DNA of 64,000 nt from Hygrophila difformis (taxonomy: Eukaryota; Streptophyta; Magnoliopsida; Lamiales; Acanthaceae). Under the pieces are notes generated by a model. It was not told the origin of the DNA and did not search any database. It was given only the letters and a program-made list of their open reading frames with translations. The position numbers and the translations under genes are program-made. The stretch spans positions 33,676,080-33,740,079 of the forward strand of contig JAOANR010000003.1 in assembly GCA_030278955.1 (NCBI GenBank), written 5' to 3'. Positions 20,453 to 31,218 of the stretch are shown piece by piece (the stretch's first letter is position 1; every line of letters begins with the position of its first letter).

Positions 20453-21138
20453 TTATGTCCCCATAACTATCTCGGGGTCCTCTTGGGAAAGGTGTGGATA
20501 GTGTTGGCAAATGTTCGATTCCAACTCCCAAGTGGCTTCTTCGACTTCATGATTAGACCATAAAACCTTCACCGTTTTTATGGTCTTCGTTCTTGTGACT
20601 CGGGCTTTAGAATCAAGTATTTGAATTGGAGTCTCCTCATACTTTAAGTCCTCATCCAATTCTATAACCTCTGGTTGAAGTACATGGTTTGGATCATGGA
20701 CATACTTCTTCAACTGGGAGACGTGAAACACATTGTGGACACGGGATAACTGAATTGGTAGTGCTAGCCGATAGGCTAAGGTGCCAATTCGTTCAAGGAT
20801 CTCATATGGTCCAATATATCGGGGACTTAACTTGCCCCGCTTCCCAAAATGCATAACACCCTTCATTGGTGATATTTTCAACATGACCTTATCACCTACA
20901 TTAAACTCCAACTCTTGCCATCTAACATCGGCATAACTCTTTTGCCTATCCTTGGCCGCTTTCATCTTTTCTTGAATCACCCTCACTTGCTCGGCCATGT
21001 CCGTGATTAATCGAGGTCCAAGTGTTGTTGAACTCTCAGCTTCAGTCCAACAAAGTGGACTTCGGCACTTTCGTCCATATAACGCCTCAAATGGTGCCAT
21101 GCCTATGCTTGCATGGTGACTGTTATTGTATGAGAAGA
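20453..21138 (-). CDS. Element F integrase C-terminus with chromodomain-like end (truncated)
   Basis: The 215-residue open frame begins at [15 protein letters not shown], an internal methionine of integrase; coding similarity extends back to about 21138 (SYNNSHHASIG). It includes the integrase C-terminal domain ([22 protein letters not shown], then [16 protein letters not shown]) and the chromodomain-like segment [23 protein letters not shown]. It ends just before the F polypurine tract. Everything upstream (gag, PR, RT, RH, IN core) is absent: at about 21138 the sequence changes abruptly to the sirtuin fragment region. This is therefore a 3' remnant that cannot move itself, although this short part has stayed open. 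Confidence 0.88.
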
Positions 21139-21324
21139 CTTATAGTGAGACATCTTTGTCTTCTCGCATTTTTCTGTTGACAATCCAAAGTGAAACATTA
21201 AGAGGCGATCTCCTTGATTTATTCTGTTGAACTTATTTTTCTAATAGATGTTGTTTTTTTTACTGTGTTTGATTGATCTTAATATTGATGGTTATAGCAA
21301 TCATCTGCATGATTTCTTATCCAG

Positions 21325-21750
21325 GTTGAGCAACTTGCTAGGATGATACAAAAGGTACGTCAAGGCGCTATATATGTGCAACCGGTTTGATTCTGTCAAT
21401 CATACTTCAGCATCTTATTTGGTAATGCAGAACAAGCATTTAGTCGTACTCACTCGAGCAGGAATATCAACTTCTTGGGGCATACCGGACTTTTGTGGTC
21501 CTAAGGGTATCTGAACTCTTCAGGTGAGGATTATAAATACAGACTCCCCTGATGGTAGAAACTTCTCATCATATTTTAAAATTTCTCTTTTTTCCCTGCC
21601 CCTCTCTTTAAATTTTGGTATTATTTATAGCGCCAAGGAAAAGCATTACCAGAAGCTTGCTTACCTTTCCATCGAGCAACACCAAGTGCAGCTCATATGG
21701 CATTGATTGAACTTGAGAGAGCTGGCATCTTGAAATTTCTGATTAGCGAG
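21325..21750 (+). pseudogene. SRT1-type sirtuin (NAD-dependent deacylase) fragment, three exons
   Basis: Three colinear exons with AG/GT borders: 21325-21354 ([10 protein letters not shown]), 21431-21523 and 21631-21750. Exon 2 reads [34 protein letters not shown] and exon 3 [16 protein letters not shown]...LKFLISE. This is the start of the sirtuin Rossmann fold, which binds NAD (family form TGAGIST..GIPDFRGPKGIWTLQ). Damage: Gly to Arg in the TGAGIS motif, Arg to Cys in PDFRG, and TGG to TGA at the conserved Trp. The following exon with the catalytic QNIDGLH region is absent. It resembles plant SRT1 (nuclear histone deacetylase) more than SRT2, judged by the KGIWTLQ context. A relic with no expected function. 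Confidence 0.8.
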
Positions 21751-22610
21751 GTGGGGTATTATTCTTGATCTCATTCCACTACATGTTCAACTGAATACTT
21801 CTGGTCCCATTATATCTTCCCCACATCCCATTTTTCTTTTTGGATCTTTAAGGATGACTACTCTAAATTTTGAACTGATTTTGTTGTTGCCTTAGTTTAT
21901 CAATATTATCTGGACCCTTTGCAACATCCTGCTAACTTTATTCTTGTTATTTGAAGGGTATCATTTACTATTCATCGAGTGTTTATTCTATGTAGTTCTA
22001 GAATAAAAGTGTTAATGGCCACTAAGTATCACCATTTAACTACTGATGGAATATTTTACACTGTGTTCATCTACTATCGCAAGATTTTAATTCGATACTT
22101 CCAACTTCCCTTTTTATTTAATCCAGTGAAGCGATCACCTGTATATTTCTACATAATCTTATATCTCACAACCAAACCAACCCTCCTTGTAACCAAAGCA
22201 ATTACAAAGTACCCATGGGCAGTTGTACATCTAATCACGATGTGCATCGCACAGCAAAAAAAAAAAAACTAGTGGGGTACTAGGTCAGTAAAACCATGAT
22301 TGACCTTAATACTAGTGGTTGTTACACTATTTGGATATAATGATAGTGTTCAAATAGAGTATATGGTACCCATAATATCAATTGCCCTAATATCAATTAA
22401 CCACGATAATTGAATATATGCATGTGTGTGTGAGTTTTAAGTATTTATTAATATATTGATACTAGTATATGGCCATGATTAACTTTTGGTAGTTACGCCA
22501 GCTAGTTATTTGGTATGCCTAACCAAATATCAATATGAATAAACTAGTGGGGTACTACTAAAATAGTGGAGTCCTAATTAAGTAGTACTAATATATTATA
22601 TATATATATA
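21751..22610. other. No gene seen; AT-rich spacer
   Basis: AT-rich spacer with an A13 run at 22258-22270 and short repeats of aaactagtggggtacta (22267 and 22541). No coding similarity recognised. Confidence 0.6.
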
Positions 22611-22849
22611 CTTCATCTGCTTTTATGAATGTGCAACATTCTCTTTGCGCACGCAGTCCGATGCAGATTTTTAACTGTTAATAACTTATATTGTATATAA
22701 GTAAAAATTATAAGAATTGATATTATAAAACTACAAGATGAGACGATTCTAACAAGATCTTACTTGACTATGTTTTTCTTCTATAACTATTGTATAAACG
22801 TGAATCAAACAAAACACCGAACGTTTCACATTCTTGGAAACGGAGGTAG
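22611..22849. mobile_element. Stowaway-type MITE (239 bp)
   Basis: The left end cttcatctgcttttatgaatgtg and the reverse complement of the right end, ctacctccgtttccaagaatgtg, are matching imperfect inverted repeats of the CTCCCTCCGTTCC type. TA dinucleotides flank both sides (22609-22610 and 22850-22851), the Tc1/mariner target duplication. It has no coding capacity and would have been moved by a transposase supplied elsewhere. It sits 148 bp upstream of the first HMGR exon. Confidence 0.75.
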
Positions 22850-22997
22850 TATATACTAGTGCTCGTGTGGTACGGACGATGCCCCGCGTCAGGAATGAAT
22901 GCTAAAAAGGATGATGCTATGAGATAGTAAGCAATTTGAATATTTTGAGAAATCTAATTTATAACACCAACAATAGAACTCAATATATTTCTTGCAG

Positions 22998-23494
22998 AGC
23001 TCAACATGCTGAAAAACCTTGCTGGGTCGGCGGTTGCTGGCTCTCTTGGTGGATTCAATGCACACGGTGCCAACATTGCCTCGGCAATTTTTATTGCCAC
23101 AGGGCAGGACCCAGCACAGAATATTGAGAGCTCCCACTGTATTACCATGATGGAAGCAGTCAACGATGGCAAAGATCTCCATATTTCGGTCACCATGCCT
23201 TCAATCGAGGTGCATCATAAACTCATGGCTGTACTCTGAGGCTTTTTGATAACTCCCATTCAAAAGCCAAACTTAATGATTTACATTGTATAGGTTGGAA
23301 CAGTTGGCGGTGGAACCCAATTGGCATCTCAATCCGCTTGCCTCAACCTCCTCGGCGTCAAAGGCGCCAACAAAGAATCAGCTGGGTCAAACGCGTGCCT
23401 CCTGGCTACCATAGTTGCCGGCTCAGTCCTAGCCGGAGAGCTCTCCTTGATGTCTGCAATTTCAGCCATAAAAAAACGATCCGAATCGCATTAG
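22998..23494 (+). pseudogene. HMG-CoA reductase fragment, two 3' exons
   Basis: HMGR makes mevalonate for cytosolic isoprenoids and sits in the ER membrane; only part of its catalytic domain is here. Exon 22998-23209 reads (E)[25 protein letters not shown]..., including the NADPH-binding ATGQDPAQN and [11 protein letters not shown]. Exon 23294-23494 continues [25 protein letters not shown]... and ends [19 protein letters not shown]. Splice sites are intact (ttgcAG, GTgcat, tatAG). The normal end of the protein (the AGQLVKSHMKYNRS region with the catalytic His) is replaced by unrelated sequence after LMSAIS, and the upstream membrane and N-terminal catalytic exons are missing. It is a two-exon relic, well conserved and so not very old. 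Confidence 0.9.
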
Positions 23495-24048
23495 TATCGA
23501 AAATATGTTAGGATCGGTCTAGGATAGTAGGATCGCGATCGCATCCTAACCTCTATTTTTTTTTTCGGGAGCAAAATTAATTATCATTTTATCTTTTTGT
23601 GGTTTTGGTTATGCTATTTTTTTTGATCAATTTTGTTTAATATATCTTTGCAATGTTAAACCCAGAATGATTGAGTTATGTGTCAATGTTTAACTTCCAT
23701 TGTGTATCATGAATAAGCATGTTGTTAACTATCATATTCTTGTTCAAAATGGATCTAAAATAGATATTTCTAATTCTAACTATCACCAAGATAATTAACA
23801 AGTATTAATTTAAAAATATAAATAATAATTTCATAGGATCTTAAGATCCCGATTCGATCATACGATCCCGATCTTGCAAGGACAAAAACGATCCTATATA
23901 GGATCCCGATCTTGCAAAGACAAAAACGATCCTATATAGGATCCCGATCTTAACAACCTTGACTGAAAAGATTAAAGGCATGTTTGTTTTGCCTTTTTTT
24001 TTTCTTTTGACTTTTGTTTCACACAAAAGTCATTGTCAAATTTTTTGG
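23495..24048. repeat. AT-rich insert with 38-bp direct repeats
   Basis: Starts where HMGR similarity breaks off. At about 23864-23950 the 38-bp unit gatcccgatcttgcaa-(g/a)gac... occurs twice with a partial third. Related gatc-rich sequence in opposite sense lies at 23475-23545, so this may be one small inserted element with loose inverted ends. No coding sequence. Confidence 0.5.
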
Positions 24049-25307
24049 AAAAAATAGCCAAAATCATCCATTTTCTTTTCATTTTAACCAAATCAGTCCC
24101 CTAGGGACCATTTTAGTCCGCTACCTTTGTAACCCCAGCCAATATGGTCCTAAATTTACTAATCCAAGAAATTAGCTGAGTTGGGAAGAAATAAATGGAA
24201 AGTTGGTCCACCATGGCAAGGGTAAGGTAAAAAATTCTAATACCTTAGCAGAACGAGGAAGATGCCACTCTTTTATACCAAACTTGATTCTGTGCCAAAA
24301 AACATGTGTTCCAAACTGGTGGCGTTAGAACATATCTCTTTTCGTTATACCCCCCGTGAGATTATTGGGAAAGCATGAGGTATAGCAACTGATTCACCCC
24401 GCCCAAATCCGGCGGTATTCTCCGGTTATCCCATTTCCGAACAAGTCCAGATTCTAAAGGCTGGTTGAATTGGGGAGTGATTCCGGAATTGAACCCGTAA
24501 GCCGATTGCCAAGAAGATCCAAATATTGCAACCCACTGATTTCTCCAAGGCATGCGGGAACCTCCCCAGACAAAAGTATTATTCGCAAGGTTCAATAGTT
24601 GTAAATTAGCCTGAGCGGCAAGCTCCTCGGGAATTGATCCTTTGAGTCGATTGAACGCAGCGATGAAGACGATGAGGCTAGAGGAATTGGAAAGCTCGGA
24701 GGAATGGGTTCCTGAAGCTCATTCTGTTGCAAGACCAAATTTTGAAGGTTTCGTTGTCGTCCGAGCTCTGGCAGAATGGGGCCGGAGAGACAAGAGGAAG
24801 CCAGGCCGAATCTAACGAGGCTGCGTAGGTTGCCGAAGGAAGAGGGATGGGGCCGGTGAGATTGTTGTCGCCGATACGGAGGCCACAGAGATGAGGTAGA
24901 TGATTGGCGAGATCAGGCGAAATGGTGACGTCATTGTATTTATTTCTATTGTCTAATTCAGGATGTAAGAGATGGGAATGGATAAACAATGGGAGAAGAG
25001 GACAAAGAGGAAGAAGGTATCATTTGGGGAATTGCGAAGAAGAAGATGAAGAGGGCAAAATGAGGAAGATAATAGGAGAAAGAGAGAGTGGTTGCCAGGA
25101 TGATGAGTTGGAATTTTTGACCTCCCTTGCCATGGTGGATCAGTTTAGCATTTAGTTTTTTGCTAAACTAACTAATTACTTTTGATTAATGAATTTAGGA
25201 TCATATTGCTTCAAATTAGCAAACCTAACGGACTAAAATGGTCCAAAAATTCATAGGGGACTGATTTGATTGAAGTGAAAAGAAAAAGGACGGCTTTGGC
25301 CATTTTT
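24049..25307. mobile_element. TIR-flanked unit carrying a captured LRR-kinase fragment (Pack-type candidate)
   Basis: The left end (24049-24121: aatagccaaaatcatcc..., aaatcagtcccct, gaccattttagtccg) is matched by the reverse complement of the right end (about 25227-25307), roughly 75-80 bp of clear but imperfect identity. Between them is a receptor-kinase gene fragment and no transposase. That layout is typical of Pack-MULE or other non-autonomous TIR elements that pick up gene pieces. A target duplication could not be recognised, so the superfamily is open. Confidence 0.55.
24360..25134 (-). pseudogene. LRR receptor-like kinase (GSO1/GSO2-like) ectodomain fragment
   Basis: Minus-strand similarity begins near 25134 with an ATG followed by a hydrophobic, signal-like stretch. 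It then gives leucine-rich repeats in broken frames: SPDLANHLPHLCGLRIGDNNLTGPIP, a shifted segment with LVLQQNELQEPIP, then LNLANNT and further degraded LRR words (24362-24595). Such receptors sense extracellular ligands at the plasma membrane through this ectodomain. Only the first part is present; there is no transmembrane or kinase domain, and several frameshifts and stops interrupt it. The wording resembles the GSO/large LRR-XI type, but subfamily assignment is tentative. It lies wholly between the two inverted repeats, so it was probably carried in with them. Confidence 0.6.
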
Positions 25308-27057
25308 CTTTTTTTTTTTTTATTGCTTTTCAAAGTAGACATGGGTTATTTACTGAAAAATGAAGTCATTTTAGTAATAAAAATACAAAAAATTATTCTT
25401 ATATTATAAGGAAATAAAATAAATTGTAGATACTTTTATAAGATTGATGTCCCTTTTACGTGAGGGCAATACTGTATCCAAAATTTCGTGAACTAAACCC
25501 AAAATATTAAGCAGTGCCTTCATAATGGTTCGAACCCGGCACCTTAAATAATTCGCTAATTACAAAAATTTTATGTTTTGATTAACAACCGAAAGATTTG
25601 ATAAAATTCGGTTACTAAAGAAGTTAATGACCGATTTCGTTATCAACCAAAGTTTCAGTGACCGAATTCAAAATATTTTTAGTAGTGTAGAGCATTATAA
25701 CCACTCAAATTAATTGTTGTTTGGTAGAACTATAAATGACGATCGCTAAAACAATGTCTCATTAGAAATAAATGAACTTTTTTTTTTCATAGTACGCATT
25801 TTACGAGTTAATTAATGTAATAGAACTTACTTCCACAATTGCACTATTAATGAAGTTCAATCTGAATTTGGTGCATGTACGCATATATTCATAAATTATT
25901 TTGAAGTATTTTTAATGAACATCATATCATCATAATCAATAGCTAGATGAAAGCAATGGTCCAGTTAATTCAGTTTTCTCTCTCAGATATTCTTTAATTA
26001 ATTTAAGTTATTCATTTTAAAATCTATTTTCAGAAAAATTACAAACAAGGCTTACAAATAGCCTATTCTGGTCGATTTTTATCCCAAACACAAAACATTC
26101 ACCAAAGCTTCAAAATTACAATTATAGTTCATTCATCCATCTTTTAAAAAGAGATGCACATTAACTTGTTATATAATTTAAATATTATTGTTTAAGAAAT
26201 AATACAAAAAAAACCATTAAAATATAAAGTTTCCTTATTGATGAATAATAAATAATATAATAATTAATATATTTATAAAAAATAGGACAAAATTATAAAA
26301 TAAGTCAACTTTTATATTGAAATCTACGAAATAATATAGTATATATTTTTTGAAATAAAAAATTATCCGAAATGGACAGTATCATTTGAGAGAGAAAGAG
26401 AGAGAGATTGGATATTTTGTTGATGAATGAAAATTAATATATAAATATACTAGCTAAAATACTGTGCACAGCACAGCATCCTGAGGGAGTACAACCGCCC
26501 GTGGAAGGGAAAAGAAATAATTGTAGGTGAGGGTACGTGATTTCTTTATTGATATTTATTATTGAGTCCTTCTGAATGTCATAGAGATCAAAACAAGGGA
26601 TAACAAGAGTAGCGTTCAATAGGCCAGCCACAGTTACAGAATTGCAAATCTGTAGATGCAATGGCACCAAATAAAATAATAAGGCTAGAAGAAATAAAAA
26701 CAAAAAAAAATTAAAAAAAACAAAATAGGGACACCAAATTAAATATCTCAGGCAAAACATGGAACCATTCAATACAAGGACATGTTAGTACTTTTGATTA
26801 TTCTTCAAACTCTACTTTGTATGCATCAATGTATGTACTTCTATTTACCTGCACTAAATAAATAATAGTACCTCCTTTATATTTTACCTTCCTGTAACAT
26901 GATATGCAAAAGATTCAAAACCCATACACATGTAATACTACTCTCTTGATCCACAAAGCCAACAAACTTAGGGAATACAGAGTCAGATAAAGCATCATTA
27001 AGAAGAATAAATATTCATAAAGAGTTTATAACACTAACCAAACATAAAAGGAACAAT
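25308..27057. other. No gene seen; AT-rich intergenic DNA
   Basis: AT-rich throughout. A possible transposon end (tttttagtagtg, CACTA-like when reversed) lies at 25677-25689, following cggtcact-like repeats, but no partner end was found. ORFs such as 26434-26772 on the minus strand are low-complexity hydrophobic translations without recognisable domains. Confidence 0.5.
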
Positions 27058-27128
27058 TCAACAAACTGCGGAAAGGGCAGGGCGAAGCTGGGTCACAGGG
27101 ACAGGAACAACCATTGCTGGATCAATTC
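27058..27128 (-). CDS. Possible terminal exon of unknown gene
   Basis: On the minus strand, a good acceptor (ttgtttcAG) at 27129 opens GIDPAMVVPVPVTQLRPALSA and reaches a TGA at 27058. It lies downstream of the API5-like exons in the same orientation and might be a last exon of that gene. I do not recognise the peptide, so this is a weak call. Confidence 0.25.
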
Positions 27129-27714
27129 CTGAAACAACAGCTTTTTAAAAAAAAATAGAAAGAAACAATAGAAAGCGAATAACAGTTGGAAAAAGTATCA
27201 GATGGAAACTGCAGCTACAAAAAGTAAAGAAAATGGAATCTAATATAATAAAAAATTTATAAAAATGAATAGCAGAGGAAAACTGGGATTTCAATGCTAG
27301 ACAAATCAAGCTTAATACCTCATTAATAATTGAACCATGAATTAAAAATGGACAGAGTACCCAACATCTGCTTATAGAACCTCAAAAAGATGGAAGAGCA
27401 AAAAAAAAAAGAACGAAATCAGCCGAGCCATGTGATCTCCATCATTAACCTGCAGATACAACAAATTGAAAATATGTTTGCAAAATTGTCATCCTCATAA
27501 TAAATAAATTGGAAGAAATATCATACCAAGGGGCGTGTAGATTTAAAATTGAACCAAACTACATGAGGGTATTAGAAAAGATTTCCTTTCCAAATAAGGA
27601 ACAACAACAATTTTATTTTTCTAAAATTATTTTATGAACTTAAGACCCATCCCACCATCTGGCAATCTTCCTCCCAGATAAGATGAAAAAGGTCAAACTA
27701 TCCCATGCGCTGGA

Positions 27715-28238
27715 GGAGCATCCTTGCCAAATATATTCAAGCTTTTCAAAAAATCCAGAAACATCTTAAATTCAGCTCCAGTGACATCTTGTAGACTCTG
27801 TCAAAATGTGATGAAGTAACGATGCATGTTATTCTTAAACAACCATACATACCTTAGATTGGCATATCTAGCCCAACTTATTTCAAATTCCATTAAAGAA
27901 TATAGAATCATATGTCCCTTTATAAAAAAAAGAATAGAAGAGGCAAAGGCATACCTTCTTTATAAGATCAGTTATGTGCCTTTCCATTTGTTCTGGAGGC
28001 TTTAAGAGCTCAGATTTAAGTGGGAAGACCTAAATTGAAAATCTAAATTAGAACAACAATAGACGCAGACAGAAGTTGTGTGGAATTCATTCTTAAAGTC
28101 AGAAATTAATCCGCTATTATAAGTCAAAGGGAAATCAAAATTTCATTCCCACCTTATCTCTAATGAAAAATAGGGTCCTCTCGCGTAGATTTTCATCTGT
28201 CATCTGCTCATCAACACTCTCAATATGCTTAAATAGAG
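27715..28238 (-). pseudogene. API5-like (apoptosis inhibitor 5 family) fragment, three exons
   Basis: Minus-strand exons with correct borders: 28238-28153 (phase 2, LFKHIESVDEQMTDENLRE..., ending FFIRDK), 28029-27955 (VFPLKSELLKPPEQME..., 25 codons) and 27797 to about 27715 (SLQDVTGAEFKMFLDFLKSL, then NIFGKDAPP). Order and phase fit the helical-repeat region of API5/AAC-11-type nuclear proteins. After APP the reading hits a stop within a few codons, where the family continues with more helical repeats, so the gene appears broken. Upstream exons would lie at higher coordinates; element B (28375-38632) and a solo LTR are inserted there, and I could not find the missing exons beyond them. A gene cut by insertions is possible, but a stranded fragment is more likely. 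Confidence 0.75.
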
Positions 28239-28374
28239 CTGTCAAAGAAGGTGAAAAAGCAATGTAGGAAATACATGAGCTTCCTAAAGAACAAGACAAA
28301 GATTTAGTTAACCATTAGTTGTAACCACATAAACCCACTGGAATTTTAAAAAGGCATAATAACTATATAAGAGA

Positions 28375-30902
28375 TGTAACACCCCGGTTTTTGGTCACCC
28401 AGGTCGGGATGTCACCGCCACACCTCCCTGGTAAGAGACGGTTTCTCCGGCTTACTAAAGAGATGCAAGGCTAGGTATTTCAGTGTCTAAAAAAAATATT
28501 TAAAGCATTCGCAAGCAGCCCATACTGTACAGTCTCGAAAATAATAATATCATAGCGCAGCGGAAATAGTATTTAAGTATAATATTGCAGCGGAAATGTA
28601 AATACGACCAACATGGTTAAAACACGGGTTAAACAGGCCCGTTTATTCTAATGTCTAATGCAATAACTTAAATAATAAAGTTTGCAAAATATAAGTTTCC
28701 CCCATGCATGAATGTGCTAATGATCATTCCACATACTCTGTAAGGAAAAAGGAAAATAAATGGTTTGGTCAGCACAACTTGCTGAGTAAGTTAACACATG
28801 CATGATCGTAGGGTTTAAAAGCCATTAATTTAACGTTTATACAAAAACATGATAATATTCATAAATAATTTTAAATAAAGCCATAACTAATTTAAGTAAA
28901 GCATTTAATAATTTAAAAGACAACAATTAAATATTTAACTATCCCCATTACACCCAAGATTTAGTATTTCAAGAGTTTCACGATTGTATCGCGATGTCAA
29001 CAAGTTTAGCCGGAAACCGGCGGCCGCAGCCGTATCTGCCATACCCAGTACCACTCCGGAGCCTCGGGAAACCCATAAGGATATTCAAGAGAGTGTAGGC
29101 CATATATCTCATGCCGTTTTGGCAACATATCTCAAATATTTCGCGCGGGGTCACCATCGTCCATATAGGCACGAAGTGAATCGTTAGGAGGGCACCCTGC
29201 AGAGCACTCACCCCCTAATTTTAAGGATCAAGTTTGTAAAGGGGATTTCCTAATTTCCAGATTTCATATATTTATTTCAAAGAGTCTTCTACTCGTTTAA
29301 ACCTTAAAGACTAGTTTCACCGTTTCAACAAGATTTCAAGATTTGACTCGGTCAACCACAGTTTACTCTAAAATTCAGTAAAAATAGAGTTAAATTCCAA
29401 AAATTTTGAAATTTTACCACTGCCTTAGAAACGTCGAGATGAACAACTTTCATGTTTTAACTTTTTCAATCCGAGATACGAAATAGGTCAAATACATCAA
29501 TTTTCGTCATAATCTTAATCTGTCCGAAATTCGTATACAGCATTTCAAGATTATCAAGATCTACCATAGCAAATCAACTCCAAATTTAATGAAATTTTAC
29601 AGAGACCTTCTTAAGACATTTATCTACAACTTTCATGTTCGACAAAAGATCTAAATCGGCTTAGAACTAATGTCAAAAACGTGATCAAGATCGGACCTAA
29701 GTTCTGTCAAGAATTTCAAGATCCAATTTCAAGCAGTTCGATTTCGGGTAGATTTCACATATCAAATCGTCTCTAAAAATTCTGAAAATTTTACAGTAGA
29801 TAGATCTGAGCCTTAGGAATGTTTTTTGTGTTTTAAGTTTTTCCGTTTGAAGTCGTTTTAAGGTTCGGAAAAATTCGAAAAAACTATTGCAGCGGTAAAA
29901 ACATACATTGGCAGATTAACGAAAGATTTGTTTAAACTTTTAAGTTTGAATGTTTTAGTTACTCCCAAAACCATGTAAGTATTAACTTACAGATTTGTAG
30001 ATATCCGGGATCGTCTATTTCGAAGGCGTGGCTTCCAGTCCTCCGTCTATCCTCTCCGTTCGTCGGGTTTTACGTTCTAGATCCGATTCGGGGCGTAGAA
30101 AGAAAAAGAAGAAGGTTAGGATTCGTTTTTGAATCGTATATGGAACAAGGATCGGATCGAAGCTTACCACGACGTTAGAGATCTTCAAAATTTTGTCCAC
30201 GCAGTCCTTGCCTTGGTTTCGTGCCTCTGACGACTCCGGAATTAGGGTTTTCGACGTATAGAGAGTTGTAGGGTTTTGGAAAAGTGTTCGGAGCTTTCAA
30301 GAGGGCTTATTTATAGGTAAATAAGACCTAGGGGTGTCCAAGGTCTGCCTCTAAGGGTCTTGAGCCGAATGGTGTTCAACCGAAGTCGGAAAATCCGGAT
30401 TGGGGCGAGTAAATCTCGCACCACAAATCTGTGGGGTGGCGCGGCCGTGGCGCGCCCATTGCCCATTGACCGCGCGGCCACCGCGCGGCTGCCGCCTGGA
30501 CTTCGGTCCGGGCGGGTCTTGCGATCCGTCGTGCTTTTCCTCCTCTCTTTCGTACTTCTATCCCTTTATGCTCCCGGATTCCGATTTCTGGGGTATCTTC
30601 GGGTTCCTACTTTCTCTCTAAATTTTTACTCGGGTCTAATTGCATGTTCGGATTCGAATTCTCGAGTTCATTGGTGTCGGGTTTCGGTGTACAATTTATT
30701 TTCCTTTAATAATTCTTTTTATTTAATTAAATTCCTTTAATTCCTTATTAAGTTAAATCTCATTTCTCATTTCCTTATCTTTATTTATTTATTTGCTGAA
30801 TTTATCTATTTATGATATTTATTTTATTTATTGTTTATTTATTTAATTATTGTTTTACTTATTTAATTATTGTTTTATGTTGCAAAATTCTCGGGTATTA
30901 CT
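28375..30902 (-). mobile_element. 3' LTR of element B (2528 bp)
   Basis: Ends tgtaacacccc and cgggtattac-t; the outermost base at the PPT side is changed (the 5' LTR has tattaca), probably a point mutation. It carries a TATA box on the minus strand (TATAAATA, 30308-30315), a splice donor at 29990 and an acceptor at 28738. It is nearly identical to the 5' LTR apart from small indels. Confidence 0.9.
30308..30315 (-). promoter_or_regulatory. TATA box in LTR of element B
   Basis: A perfect TATAAATA on the minus strand, within ctataaataagccctc. The matching site in the 5' LTR is at 38035-38042. It lies about 320 bp upstream of the predicted LTR splice donor. Confidence 0.6.
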
Positions 30903-31218
30903 GTCTACCCTCCTTAAGAATCAACTTTGTCCTCGAAGTTGTGTTTCGGCTTTTCTCGTGCTAAGCTCTTTTGTTTGTTTTATTATTTTGTGACTGAACT
31001 TAGAATTAAACTTCTAAGCTGCCTACGTACCCTGTGAAGGGATCAAGCTATAACGTAGTTCAAAATTGTTTGTGTACAAAAATGCATGAAAAATGGATGG
31101 TATGACATCCTCTCCCCCTTAAGATTGCAGTTATGTCCCCATAACTGTGTCGGTGTCGGTTTGGAATAGTGTCGGGTAGCGTTCTTTCATGTCGGATTCT
31201 ACCTCCCAAGTTGTCGTC
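30903..31218 (-). promoter_or_regulatory. 3' UTR of element B with polypurine tract and conserved hairpin
   Basis: On the minus strand, cttaaggagggtagac abuts the 3' LTR, preceded by the stem caacttcg/caaagttg (30922-30941, one G-T pair). The rest of the 316 bp is non-coding and retains the motif gatcccttcac seen in element A's 3' UTR. Confidence 0.75.

Noticed and set aside
24904..25155. Plus-strand ORF of 83 codons
   Set aside because: Lies antisense to the LRR-kinase fragment and has no domain.
25677..25689. CACTA transposon end
   Set aside because: Only one short end-like word; no partner end or subterminal repeats found.
26434..26772. 112-codon minus ORF with a hydrophobic run
   Set aside because: Derived from A-rich sequence, no recognised domain, no splice context.
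28978..29211. 77-codon ORF repeated at 36744-36977
   Set aside because: Same position in the two LTRs of element B, so one LTR sequence counted twice; overlaps antisense ORFs and spans the minisatellite slot.
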